A DNA stretch of 64,000 nt from Pleodorina starrii (Eukaryota; Chlorophyta; Chlorophyceae; Chlamydomonadales; Volvocaceae). The translations under genes and the position numbers were made by a program. The notes beneath the pieces are model-generated. The model saw nothing but the letters and a program-made list of their open reading frames with translations, had not been told where the DNA came from and did no database searches. This document shows, piece by piece, positions 1 through 12,615 of the stretch. Position 1 is the first letter of the stretch. Every line of letters begins with the position of its first letter. The stretch is taken from positions 5,121,001 through 5,185,000 of the forward strand of contig BRXU01000003.1 of NCBI GenBank assembly GCA_030267565.1, read 5' to 3'.

Positions 1-830
1 GCCACGACCAGGAAAAGGAGTGGCTGCACAGCGGCGGGGGCGCTAGTGGCGATGGGCGATGGCCGAGCCGGCCCGTCGGTGGTTAATGATGGCAGCGTGG
101 GGGCGGAGCTTCAGCCACAAGGCGGCCCTTAACGCGTGCGCAGGCAGCTTTTCTCTCCCCCCCTTCCCCTCCCCTCAACTCGGGAGCGAGGGCAACGGAC
201 CCGGTTGCTGCACACGGCAGCTCGCACGCGACGCGAAGACGCCCCGAAATGGCCCCATCGCGTCGGGAAAAGGGCCACAGAGCGGCGCTCCACAACGCCA
301 GACGCGGCACAGCCAGGCCAGGCTGCCCCGCCCCAACCCCCAGCCCTGCTGGCGCCGCACACTCCGAGTCGGAGCTCCTCACTCGCCGCCCTTCGTGGAG
401 CGGAATCTAATCAGGCATTGCGTGCTCGCAAGCTGCCAACGGAGTGGGTTGGCGCGGTGAGGTGGGAAGCTGGACGCAGCTGGGGTGAAGCGGCCTCCGC
501 TGTGCACTGCTCGAGGAGCAACCAACCGCCGGGGCGACAGTAAGGAGACAGGCGCGTGGCGACGACCGCCGCCACTTTCCCAAAACACGTCAGTTGGCCT
601 GACGCTGGTCGCTCGCAGGTCAGTGGAAGCCGACCGCCGTGCGCACCCCGCCCCTCTCCGCCAGACAAAGGGGGTTCTGGAAGCAAGCGCGAGGGTGTGC
701 AGATGAAGCTCCAGGGGGAACCGGGGGCCCCCGCCAGCGCGGGCACTCGCGGGAAGAGCCTGGCAGGAGAACTCCTACCCGTGGGTAGGCGGGGGGTCAC
801 GACTGTGACTCGACCCCTGAACCTGCTTAC

Positions 831-1100
831 CGTTAAAAGCTTATTAAGCCAGTCGTAGACTTCGTCTGTATTTTGCATGACGCTGTCTGACGGCAAGACC
901 ACGGACTCCACAGTGCTGTGCACCTTGTAAGCGACATCTGCACTTCGCTGGCAGTAAAGCACCGCCAGAAAGAGCGCCACAAAGCCTAGGAACACGAAAA
1001 GGTTCCTGTAATCCTTCCAGCGCTGCAGCTGTTTTTCATATCTGAGGTAGAGTTCGCGCACTATTCGCTGAGCATGCGCCGTTCCATCCCCCTGCTCCAT
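831..1100 (-). CDS. First exon of a membrane protein, possibly polycystin-like; partial gene
   Basis: The frame begins at an ATG at 1100, reads 90 codons and stops at a good donor (ACG|GTAAGC) at 831/830. Residues about 10-30 are basic and helical (RELYLRYEKQLQRWKDYRN), followed by one strong membrane segment (LFVFLGFVALFLAVLY) and an extracellular-looking stretch with VHSTVESVVLPSD and TDEVYDWLNKLL. From memory this arrangement (short basic head, one helix, then a V-x-S-x-V-LP-x-D stretch and VYDWL) resembles the N-terminus of large volvocine polycystin/PKD-related proteins, where a cysteine-rich lumenal domain follows. That cysteine-rich exon is not seen in 1-830, so intron 1 is at least about 770 bases or the next exon is beyond the edge. 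The exon itself is convincing; the family is a guess from a short segment. Confidence 0.5.
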
Positions 1101-4100
1101 CCGGTACTTTTGGGGCTCATCCGCCTGTCAGGATGAAGTAAGGGAGCGTCTTCCGCTTAACTTATAGTTACGGAAAGCACCGGGAGCCCAGTCGCTTTGA
1201 GCTGACGCCCAGCCAATTTACCTCATCTTGCCCATCAGCAGCCTTCTTTTTCGCCCTCCTAAAGTGTAATGCAGTTTTACTCGGGCCAAAATGTCTCATT
1301 CTTGCCGAGTCGGCTGCAAAGCCGAACGGTGCCCCGAAGGCTCCGCTGCTTTCCTAGTGCTACCTCAGGCGAAATCAAGTATATAGATAAATGGCTGTAA
1401 GCAGTGACAAGAAGCTTGTTCACTAAACGGGTTTCACCGTCGGGAGGTCGACATGTAAGTTCAAGTCCAGCAGAAGTAATAAAACGTGTACAATATAATA
1501 GATACTGCTGATATTTACCTAAGGCCGTGCTTCTCGTTGAAATTTTGGAGCGCGAAGACGAGGGGAAGGTTTGAGTGCCCCGATGGGCCTTACCAACTCG
1601 TACGTGCGACTAACCCTGACGCCTGAACCGCATGTTCACACAGGGTTCTCTCTTAACAGGGTGCGTCTGCCCTTCTCTGTTCGCAGCTGTGCAGCACATC
1701 CTACCCCTCTTGCATCCCATCACCATAAGTGCTGGCGGGGCGGGTGTGCTCGCGACCTCCTGAGCCCCCTGTGCCCCCAAGCGCCATGACAACGCGGTTT
1801 GAGAGCAAATGCATAGGCACAGCCTGCCCATTTGCACAAACGCACGCGTGACGGCCTACATCCACGTCGCCGGCTCCCTGTCGGTCCAGGTCCCGCCACA
1901 GGTCCTATCGAAATAACCCAACCAACCTAACCAAGCGAACCGAAACTCGAAACAACGCGCGTTTCCAGAAACACGCACGCGCGTTTCCAGAAATACTACA
2001 AACTTCGACAAAATAACCCAAAGTAGCGTATGTAACGGACGCTGCTGCGGGCCGTGCAGTGCCTGAAACGCGTCGAGCCCTAGTAGCTTGGGCTGGCTTG
2101 GGTCGTGGCTTAGGCTGGGGCACAGAGACGCCACAGTGAATAGCTTACTGCAGTTCTGTCCACGAAACCTTGATAACCGAAAGAAACTCGTGAAGAGGCC
2201 GCCCTCTCGCAACGACGCTGGCCTCAACCGCCGGTACGGTTCCATGCAAAACCCCCGGCCCCCTTTGCACACGCGTTCTTCCTGCCCACTTCTTCCTTGG
2301 CGTTTGCTTGCAGCTTTCCGAGTCATGCTTTCGTGAAACAGTGGGACACGTCGAAAATGCATACGACTGCGCCGCTGCGGCTGGTCGTGGCTGATCAAGC
2401 GTGACTGAAGGGCGTTACTGAATGTGTGTGTGGTTGTTACCGGTGGCTCCAGACCCGTGAAGAGTAGAGCCAACGGGCTGGCCAGCAGCGGGTGCTGCAC
2501 TGCACCGGAGGCGACCCGGGGGCAGCAGTGGACTCACACACCCACAGACCAGACCAGACGGCGCAAGTCACCAAGACAGGAAGGAGCGAGCCCGGCGGGA
2601 GGAAGGCTCGGAAACCCGCGGCCACGGAGGAATTTGCCATCAACTGGCGACGGGCCGCGGACCCTCGCAAGTAGGCGCACCAGAAGACCCGACAGCAACT
2701 CGCGGTCTTCATCTAGATGAGGCCTGTGCCCTAGATACCCAAATTTCAGAGGGAAAACTCCGGAACAGCGTGAAGCGAATCGTGCATCTGCGTCCGCTGT
2801 GTCCGTGACCGAGCACACCAACTTGTCGGACACAATCCGCAAGAAGATATTTGGCTCCGTGTGTAAGGCTGGGGCCAGGCACCAGTGTCGGGTCTGCCAT
2901 CATGGCTGCGGCCATGCACCGCCGCCCCCATGTTCCATGTCCGGTACCGCAGCGAGGGCCACAACGTCCGGAGTTCGGACAAGCCAAACTTCCTCCCCGC
3001 GCGACACCGGCTACCGGTAACTGATTGTCAAAATCAGATAGTCGGCAGACGCCTGCGCCAACGGACAGGCCCAGAAGTGGTGACATCGAGGGGATACGCC
3101 CCCCCCACCGCACCGCCCGGGTAATAGAAACGATACCGTAGCGGAGGGGTATAAAGAGAAATCCGCAGCGGAGAAGGAGACGGCGGAGGGGCGTAGGCGA
3201 CCGAGAGCCCAGTACGCCAGTAGTACTCACCCGACATGCGGTACCTGTTGCCTTACCTATACCGGAAGAGCTGCGACCGCGTCGCCGCCGGACCAACCCA
3301 AACGGACAAAGACGCGCGACAGCACAGCAACAGCACTAACGCCCAGACAGCAGCACGACCCGACAAAGGAATTACTCACCGCTTGTGCAGGCAGGTGCAG
3401 GCGAACGCCATCCACATCATCGACCGGGTACCCCCCCCACCACCACCACATCCACATCCACATGCTACTGGCCGCGACGTCCTGAGATGGAAGAGCTCCC
3501 CAGCGTCGGCACCCCATCAATCAACCGTCAGTCGCCGCCAAACCACCTTTACTTTGCTCGCTCTCCCACCGTAGTGGTGCCCGCTACGATGTGAGAGACC
3601 CGCGGGGACCATAATCGGAGAAAGGCCCGCAGCAAAGTGGACAGGGCCCGAGCCTGCACTGCAGCTCTACAAGCGAGCCCATTGCTTACTTAACAAACGG
3701 GGCGTGCGCCGCCCGACGAGAGATCCACAGTCGCGGCGGATAGCGGTGTGCCAGATGAGCTGTTTCACGCGTACCTCCGGCCCTCCCCCCCTTCCGCTGG
3801 GCTCCGGCCCAAATCCCCCGGAATGCCCCCGGGCAGACATGTCACGCGTGCAACGAGCCTGCGCCAGCACGAGTCTGTCGTGCTGTCTGGTGCCCTGTCT
3901 GTCTGGTTGCGACGTCCCGTCCTGCTGTGCTGGGTGGTCCCTGGTCCTGTCGGTCGGCTCCGCCGCAAGTGCCCGGCCCGGCCAGCAACTGCTGCCCCGC
4001 CGGCTCTTACCTTCAGGACCAGCAGGGTAAGGAGCCTACCGGGTGAGCAAACATAAATTCAAAATTTCAAACTCAACGAACATGAGCTGCGGAGCGCCGC

Positions 4101-5982
4101 AGCGCACATACCAGTACCGTAGTGCACTCCAGGAGGTCGTTTGCCCCCAGGAGGTCGTTTGGCGTCTTGAGGTCCCGGCGGCAGAGGCTGGCATCGATTC
4201 AATGCGCAGACGGGGCCCAAGCAGATGACGGTTGGCGGTTGTGGCGGCACGCCAGATACCGTACCGTACAGCGCTCACCACCCTGGTTTCCCTCAGGCCC
4301 CGGTTGTAACGAAACGCTCTCCTGGTCCCTCGTCGTCAAGGGTTGTGGAAGGGTGACACATCCAAGAACCAGGACAGCAACCGTCAGCATCGGTAGATTC
4401 CCAGTGATCCCGCGCCCCGGTAAAAACACGAAACGGTAATTTTACAGGGGTGGCTATCGACCAATGGTACTTTGGCTGTGAAAACTGCCACAATTCATTC
4501 TTCCTCTGCAGAGCGCAACGTGTCAAAGCACCAACCTCCCTCCCCCCAGAGCAACAATACAAAGCACAACCCAACCTCGGGCAAGCAGTACAACCAATCA
4601 ACCAGTTAGCGCAACAAAGCCGCTCGAGCAGCGCAGTTCCGAGTTTAGCCTCCCGCACCAATGCAGGCGCGTGTGCTGAAGTGGACGAGCGAAGACCGTG
4701 CTTGCTTGCGGTACGACAAGACACAGCCACGTGGCAGCTTCGAGACACGTCCGCAAGACGCTTCTCCATCTGCGACATGCGGGGCCAGCTGCCAAAGCAT
4801 TAACGGCCTTTGGTGCGACCCGCATCAACGAACGTTACTAGTATAGAGACACACGTACACCCACAAACCACCACCGAAAGTTCATAACACCATAAGTAGC
4901 TTCAGGACATCACACACAGTGTAGAGCGACGATCCGATACGAATTACCAACCTTGGGCACTTGCCAATAACAACCATCCGGTACCCCGATCACTCCGACA
5001 CATCGCACGAATACACACCTCGAGACGAGAGGCGAAACGCTGTGCAAGTATAGTGCGACCGCGCGTGGGGTCACACACGCAGCGCATTGAGCATTGCACC
5101 GCCCGTCAATCCGTGTTCACAAACATCGGCTCGTCACATAGTGGTCATCGCTAGCCTCGAATCAATCGCCGTAGCCAAAGAACCAATAGCCCATTATTGC
5201 GTTGTCGTCAATAGTCAATTGTCCGCAACCAAGGATTCGCAACGAAGGGGCAACTCCCCCTGTCGAGCAGAGGCTTCATACACGCGGGGACATACAACGC
5301 CCCGTTTGGCAACGGAACTCTTCATCTCTTCACCACGGCCTCTAGCCTCCAACGGCCCACTGTGACAACCCAAACAACGAAACAGGATACAGACATCCAT
5401 CCACCCACCCCAGCCACCCACCCAAACACACCGAGCCATCGCGGGCCGAAGACCCAAAACCATGGCCCGGCACTCACATTGTGGATCCTGGATCCAGGAA
5501 GACTGTGCCAGCGTTGTCAGGCCCGGATCCCGAGCCACTCGAAGGACAAAGAAAAGGTGCTTCAACAAAACGTACATTCGTACACACGCATCCGGGAGCT
5601 AGCGAGCGTAGCAAGAACAACCACCCGCCCCTCGGGGCCTTCTACACCAATGCCGCGGCTTTATAAACATCTTTGGAGCAATATCTTCCGATCGGAGGGC
5701 GGACGACTCGCTGGGGGTGGCGGGGATTGGGGGACCGTGGTGGCGCGTTGAGAGATCAAACGCCGACGCCGCCGAGGTGTAGTGGCGGCGGGAGGGGGTC
5801 ACACGGTGCCTTCTGAAAACAGCAGACGTCTGCCGCCGCCTTGCCTATTTACGAACCGGAACCGGAACCAACCAAAAGACCGCGACCAAAGACGTCCAGC
5901 GAAAGACGGCCGCCGCGCCGCCTCAGATGGTGGTGGTGGTGGTGTGTCAGGAGGAGGGGGCCACCGCGCCGCCGCCGCGGCA
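1101..5982. other. Stretch without a recognisable gene
   Basis: I see no exon with protein character, no domain and no long intact open frame supported on either strand. GC is lower and more even than in the gene regions, and several short open frames overlap randomly. A short direct repeat (GCGCGTTTCCAGAAA, twice) lies near 1957-1997. The part just below 5982 should hold the 3' untranslated region of the acetate transporter gene. A single GTTCAAGTCC word near 1459 looks like a tRNA B box, but no tRNA fold surrounds it. Confidence 0.5.
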
Positions 5983-7926
5983 TCAGATGTACTGCACGGG
6001 GTGCACCCCCGGCAGCTTGATCCCCAGCTCGGTGTCGTACAGGAACGCGAAGGCCGCATAGATGGCCGATGAGCCGCAGAAGAAGCCGAAGTAGCCGGCG
6101 GCCTTGGCGCACCGCTCATTCCAGACGCCGCCGGCCAGCAGCGAAAAGGTAATGACGAGCGTGGAGAAAATGGTCATCAGGCAGCCGTTCTTGCGGCAGG
6201 TCACCACGAAGAAGCCTGTGGGGGGGGGGGGGGCGCGGCGCGGCGCGGTGCAGCGGGCGGCGCTCAGGGCAGAGGGCAGCGGCCCGGAGGATCGAATACC
6301 TCGTTCATCGCTGAGAGACATGGCTTTCACCAGATGTTGCTTGAGTGAGTCCGTGCGGGCGACTATTGGCTTGCGCCCCTTCCGCTTCCCCGCCCTCCAG
6401 CCGCTCCTCGACAACGCTTCTCGGCATGCCCGGGCCAAGGCACTGCCCGAGGAGAGCCCTACAGGTTGCCGTCGTCCCGGCCATGCCCCGGCAGCCATAC
6501 GGTACTCCCCTACGCCCGCGCGCTGGCCTTCGCTAGGCAGGGTGCCACCTACCGGCCGTCAAGAACGCCCACAGGCCACACCACAGGGTCTTGCCGGTCG
6601 CGGCGAGCGGGTACCGGGCCTTGTCGCTGATGGTCAGGTACTCGAGCAGGAACCTGGAGGATAAAAGCCGCACGGGAGGCAGGAAAGCATGCGCTTCAGC
6701 AGGAAGACCGAATTGTTTGGGTAGGTTGGGCTTTCTCTATTCGGGGTATGGAGCTAGTTTGCCCTGCCAGATGGGTCGCTGGTTTCGCCTTCATTGTCCC
6801 AGGGCCCGCGGTAAGCAACAACTGGCATGGAAAACGACTGGTCGGCACTTACCAGCCCATCCAGAAAGAGCCGTAGCTGGCAAACGCCGTGCCGCCAAAA
6901 GTATTTCCCTTGATGAGCTGTTTTGGGGCGGGGTAGGAGGGGAATGGTATGGCCGCAGACGGAAGTTAGATCCAGCCGTTGCGGAGTTCGACAAGCCATA
7001 CGGGACTCAAAGTTAGGGTTGAGGCATAAGTGCCAGGCAGACGCACGCGTGCGCTTAACCCGCAATTATCGACAGTCCTCACAATTACCCCGCTAACTCG
7101 CAGGCAAGCAGCTTGTTTGGTCCTACCTCGAGGGTTCCGGCGACGAATTGCCCAAATCCTCCATAGAACATCGCGTAGCAAAACACAGTCGGTAGGAAGT
7201 GCTTTTCGGCCCACCTGTCATTCGAACAGCCAGTGTTAGAACATCTCGCTGGGCAAGTTACAACGCCACGCAATTTATTCGTGAGGTATATGCTTACCCG
7301 GTCGTGATGAACATCAGCATGCTGGGGGGCGAGACGGGACATCCGCCAGCAGGAGGACGATGCCGCCGAGGACCACGGCATGAGCACGCATTTGCATGGT
7401 CCAAGGAAGCTGATGTCAGCGACTGTAATTGGATAAGCGCCGGGGTGCGCTATGCAAAGGCAAAATGTCGATCCTCCCCGCCATGCGAGGCCCATGGCCG
7501 TTGACGGGGAGTGGTCGCACGCCCCCCTAATTTGCCAGTTTGTTCATTTGTAAGGAAGCACACAGCATATGCATCAAAACATAATAACTGATGGAATTAA
7601 TGCACGGGTTGCATCGACCCGACCCGACCTGACCCGACCCGACACGGAAAACCGGATCCGACTAACCATGTCGTCATGCCAAAACATAGAAGCCCTGAAC
7701 GTATACATGAAGAGGCCACAACCAAGTCAGTGCAAAGTCGCGGTCACATTCGGAAAGTGCCAACCGACTGACCGTATGGACCGGGGTCGCCCCGCACCCA
7801 TGCCTCCGCTGCAACCACGACTCTGTTATTCACAGGAATAGTCGGTAGCTGACCCTTGGCCTTGCCACCGGAATCATTGGATTCGACATCTCCCTCTGGG
7901 TTGGTATCCTCAAAATAACGCGGCAT
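5983..7926 (-). CDS. GFY: GPR1/FUN34/YaaH-family (GFY) acetate transporter, seven exons
   Basis: Exons (minus strand): 7773-7926, 7667-7694, 7298-7321, 7127-7214, 6853-6917, 6553-6653, 5983-6215; all phases agree and give 230 residues, normal for the family. The N-terminal tail is hydrophilic (NNRVV...AWVRGDPGPYG). The membrane part reads LLCFGMTTCMLMFITTGWAEK, then FLPTVFCYAMFYGGFGQF, KGNTFGGTAFASYGSFWMGW, GKTLWCGLWAFLTAGFF and LVITFSLLAGG, matching the conserved helices of the acetate/succinate permease family; the protein ends LPGVHPVQYI. Family members move acetate or its anion across membranes, which fits algae that grow on acetate; which membrane this one serves is not visible. Oddity: the junction between exons 1 and 2 joins GPYG directly to LLCFG, so the usual NPAPLG-type signature is absent (see findings). 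Two micro-exons of 28 and 24 bases are typical of intron-rich volvocine genes. Confidence 0.9.
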
Positions 7927-8103
7927 GGCTCTGTCAAATCGTATAAACGTTCACTTAGAGTGTTAGCACAAGATACGAAACTGAATTTTGGAAACCTTAT
8001 GAATGGCTCCTTCTTCCGTTTCGGCTCCGATTTTGTGGGAACGAGTGGAATGGTCTCGGGGCCGGAATCTTGTACCGGTGCTCGTATAAGCTGCGCTTTT
8101 TGC

Positions 8104-8347
8104 CGTAAAGGCAAATCGCCGCCTCCTAAATCTCTTGCATAATTTACGCGATGGCGCGCTTTTCTATTACTCATCTGACTAATCGCACCCCTATCACCAC
8201 CCGGGGGACGCTCCCGTGTCCGCAGTGTCGTAAAATCGCCTCCGCCTAAATCTCTTTCATAATTATCGCGATGGGCCGCCTTACTATTACCCATCTGACT
8301 AATTACCCTTATCACCACCCGGGGGACGCTCCCTTGTCCGCAATGTC
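8104..8347. repeat. Tandem duplication of a ~120-bp element upstream of the GFY gene
   Basis: Two diverged copies lie head to tail at about 8104-8228 and 8229-8347. They share long identical blocks, including CACCACCCGGGGGACGCTCC followed by a TGTCCGCA(G/A)TGTCGTA block, and a TTACTC/CCATCTGACTAAT block. The pair begins about 180 bases upstream of the GFY start codon (7926), so it sits in the promoter or 5' untranslated region. A 232-codon open frame crosses it on the minus strand only because the duplication lacks stops. Confidence 0.8.
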
Positions 8348-8851
8348 GTACGCTCTGACCATTGCTGCGGAAGTGCCGATGCCCAGCGGACCGCAGGAAA
8401 TCGATGGTCAAGTTTCTGTAAAATATGGTTTTGTGGACCTCGTTGTCTTGCCGTGTACTTTGTTGCATGTCGTTTCCTGTGACAACGCACGGCGTTACCA
8501 GCAACCGGGCGCCAGCAGCAACCACCATGCGTTATTTCAACTGTACTAAAAGGGTGACATACATACATACACATTGTTGTTTCAATTAAACAAATGGGAC
8601 AGTACTGGGACCGCACTGAGACAGGAATGGGAGCAGTACATGCTACCTTGGGCACGAAGCTGAATGAGGTGAATAAGTCGGCATCCCAAAGAAATGTTAC
8701 CGGGGCGGAAGTGCTGGTTTGAGGCGTCGCCCATTGCGCAGCCTGCAACAAAGGAGCCTTTGGCCAATACCCCATCCAATGGGCAGAATAAGCTCCTGTC
8801 ATTGTTTAGATGAAGGGATCGGTATACTTAGCGTCCGGGGCCGTTCTCAAA

Positions 8852-8951
8852 CCGCCGAAACTTGACGAGCAGCTCCACAACCCTGTTCCCGCCGACAGTC
8901 CTTAATGTCAGAGGGGACATGTTTGTGGAGCTGTTCGGCGATTTTCGGCGG
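8852..8951. repeat. Imperfect 29-bp inverted repeat with ~42-nt loop
   Basis: The left arm 8852-8880 starts CCGCCGAAA and ends AGCTCCACAA; the right arm 8923-8951 is its reverse complement apart from about five mismatches. The transcript of either strand would fold into a long hairpin. It lies in a region without a gene and could be a terminal structure of a small non-autonomous element or a hairpin RNA. Confidence 0.7.
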
Positions 8952-11900
8952 TTTTCGGTATCGTTTCCAGGTGACGTGGACGACTCCATCAGAGGTTATT
9001 TTTCGGTGGCATGCTCGCAAGGTCCAGGCCTACCACCGCCGTTTTTGGCCCCATGCTGCTGATGTATTTGCTGCAGTTGCCGCCGCCGCCTCCAACGCTT
9101 CCGCCGCCAGAAGCGAACAGATCGGCCACGTCACAACGTGCGCTACATCAGTGTTGCCCACAACGGCGCTGTAATCCGGACTCGGTTCTGCTGCATGGCA
9201 GCAGCACTCCGTCCTCTCCGGCAGCGGACCCGGCACGGAGAACGCGCGTGTACGGCGCATACGGCAAGCACCGCGGCTGTCCTGGCAATCCAGGCAGGGC
9301 CTCACACATGCGCGAGTGCCTCCTGAGCACAATCCACTTGCCGGTACCTCGTGAAACTGGATATGCCAATGGGGCCATCCTTTTACATGCGGCGCGGCGA
9401 GCCAGGCAGGCGGTCGGTCGTACAGACTGCGCTGCGACCTTCAATCAGACATCAAATTCTTCGAAGTTATTGAAAGGGAAGAGCCCGCCCCCACTGTCCT
9501 TACGGAATTGCAGCACAGGTGAGGTATGCAGTCGCTGACCTGCGTTGTGGCATGTTCAGATCGGGGGAAAGAAAACGGCGGGGCGGTGGGGTTTGTTACT
9601 GTACCCGCCCACATAAGGCACGCTGGAGGACGGGGCTCCGGCCTCGCACTGCACTAAGCGCAGGCTCGCGCGACCGTCCACTTCAATGCCAGCGAAGCGC
9701 CACCCAAGGACGCGTGACGTCTTAAACAGGCGGCTGAACTGGGACCAAAAGTGGGCTTGATTTATTGGCGCGATGAGTGTCTGCTGTGAATTGCATGTCA
9801 AGAAGCTTGTCGCGTGAAGTCAAGAAACGACCCGCGCCTCGGCAAAGTCATGATACTTCGGTATCAACAGTCTACCGTGCCGTACAACATAATAATCCGT
9901 GGTCCTTGCAGCGTCCAGGAGTTCCGGCACCTCGACTCTTTGGGTGCGACTTCTTCTCCGCATGGCCAGTCATACCGTCGTCTGTTCCAGGCAGCGCAAC
10001 GCGACCAGGACTTCCGCGCACGCGTGCAGCGGATCGCCGCTGCCACCACCGGCACACCGACCTTGGCGCACACTCGGCTGTGCGCCACACGGCAGGGCAC
10101 CTGCAAACAAGATCATCGCATGCACGGCTGCACGCCTGTCCCCCACCTGCGTGCGCGAGGACTGGGGCCCCTAACGACCCACGGGTCAGTAGGGCGTGTG
10201 CCATTCACCGCCCGCATCTCCTCACCGCACCTCGCGCGCCCCACCCACTGACCGGATACCCCCCCTGGGTCCCATCATCATCATCATCATCAAGTTAAAG
10301 CTGGCATGGCAGGGTCCACACAACGGATCGAGAGTCACGTGCACCGCGTTATGCGCCGCGTTATTCTCTACGTAATGGCGAACAACATACGCATTCCGGC
10401 AGCATCAGCCCCACGCCGGCTTCTTTTGCGTCTGTGGAACCACTCGCAGATCGCATGCAAAGCACTCGCCGACGACCGCACGCGTGAGCATCATAGCTGT
10501 ACAAAACGGAGCTCCCTGCGCGTCCCGCGCGCGGGCTGCTCCAGACTAGCCCAAGCACAGGCTCGCCGCCGCGAGCACCGTACACACTAATTAGTACATG
10601 CGCAAGGCATGGCGATGGGAGCAAAGGAGAAAACGCGTATTCGTCGGGTTAGCCAGAGCCCGCGCGCCCCGTTGGCAACGTCCCGGACAGGGCATTCGCT
10701 ATAGGCGAGCAAAAATACTTTCAGGCGACCCGCCTCCCTCCGTCCCCGGGCGCGGAGACACACCGCACAAGCTTGCGGGCGCCGTCGACCTCGAGCGCAG
10801 CGCAGTCATGACAAACATCCTGAACAGCAATTATAAACCACAGAACCAACCAAAGGTACAAGCAACCGTATAGATGTGAGTGCGGGGAGCTTCCCCTAAA
10901 AGGTGGCAGTAGCCAAACGGCGTGTCCTGGGGTGCCAACCGCCCCTAAACTTCACAAGCGCCGGCTTGGGGCCTAGGGCCCCTGCCGCCCATTTTTGGCC
11001 TCAGTTTTCTCTAAGCCCACGACCGGTAGCAGCACAACGCACTCCAGCAGCGCGGGGGATGAGCTCCCTCTCTCCCCCTGAGCAATCTCTCTCTCTCTTT
11101 CTTTCGTCGAAGCCACCGCCTCTTTGCCACCGCCTCTTTGCCAACGAAACGCCCTGCCTGCTGAGCACGCTCCCTGCCACAACATCACACCGCCCCAATC
11201 CGCGAAGCTCCCTGCAAGTCCTGTCCAGAAAAATCCGCTCGGTAATTGCGCGTCGTGGCGGCGGAAACAGGTATAGGCTGAATGTGTCGATCACCTTGCC
11301 CCCAACACACGCACACACACAAACACGCACAATGTCACCGCACATATCCCTCCCCCATGGTCCCGATGAACATGCAATAGTCGTAGCACACACGTTCACG
11401 ACAGCGTGCGTGTACTCTTATTGCGAAACAGCGCAGAAAGACTCACACGCGGAGACGGACGCAGAAATGTAAGCGCAGGTTCCCTGTTACGACACGCATA
11501 TGCGCGCACACATACCTTTCACACCTTCAAGACCGATAATCACGCGCGCGCATGGCGGCACATGCGCGCGCCATCCTCAGCCCCTTCACGGCACGCCCCG
11601 TATCACAGGTTCGTCCCGAATCACAGGTTCACGGTAGAAGCGGCGGCAACGGATCACGCGCATGATGCAAGGCGATCGCGCGCGCATGTGTGTGTACGCG
11701 CGCGCGAGACTGCGTGCGTGAGTCCGAACCACGTCAGGGTGTACCGCCAGCGTTCCCGGCGCGGCCCAGATCATTAGACGACGGACCAAAACAACCCGGC
11801 CCCTCCCTACCCCACCTGGCCACACCAGCAACTTCCAGCCTCATCGCGCGGCAGCGCGCGCAACGGCGGGCCCAGCCGTGCATACCCACACCAGAGCCTG

Positions 11901-12615
11901 CTCCCGGCGCGGTCGAGACAGCGGGCCAACGTGACACCGCAAGCATATCGCCACAACGCCCCCAAGCTCGGGTGGATTGTGCGGCCATGGCATTAGCCAA
12001 GCGATGGTGGGGGCCGCCGCAGATGACAGGGTCGCTGCCCCCGTTGTGTGTATGTGTGTGTGTGTGCAGCGGCCCTGCATTCAGCCCTCGTGTGTTCGTG
12101 ACGGTAGGGGACTCGGCGCCACCACCACCGTGGTGAGGAGACACGCAGGCAGGCGGGGGGGCAGGGGGGCGGATGGAGGGAAAGGAGCGGACAGGGAAGA
12201 AGCGGACGAGGAGGCTGGACTGGCCGCGCGACCGTCGCCCCGACCCCTCGCGCGCCGTCGGGAAACGGGGACCTCGGCAACTGCGCGGACACATACCTTA
12301 AGGCCACAGCCCCATCACGGCCAGAATGGACGCTCACCATAGCCGTTATAGACATTTTCTGCGCAGGCGGACGTATACATCACCATCATCACAACCATCA
12401 TCGTAATTACGCGCGTCCTGTGATGCGCTCGCGCCTCTTCGGCGCCGGACGTCAATTCAACCATCCTGCCACTGCCACCACCATCTCTGCCGCGCAGGCA
12501 GACCAATCAAGGGGGCCATCAACACCTGGTGGGCCTGCGACGTCGCGTGCTGCACCACACCCATTTGCTGTCCGGCGGCCCTCCCCTCTGCTGTCTTTCC
12601 CTCGAGCAGGCGTCA
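8952..12615. other. Stretch without a recognisable gene
   Basis: No exon with protein character was found on either strand. The upper part (about 11,900-12,615) is just downstream of the CALK stop codon and should contain its 3' untranslated region. A TG-rich microsatellite lies at about 12,042-12,068 and CA-rich stretches at about 11,305-11,335. The rest holds only short, overlapping chance frames. Confidence 0.5.

Noticed and set aside
1440..1480. GTTCAAGTCC resembling a tRNA B box
   Set aside because: No acceptor, D or anticodon stems can be formed around it.
7830..8528. A 232-codon minus-strand frame with two repeats containing RTRERPPGGD
   Set aside because: It overlaps the GFY first exon in another frame and derives from the tandem duplication upstream; no known domain is visible.
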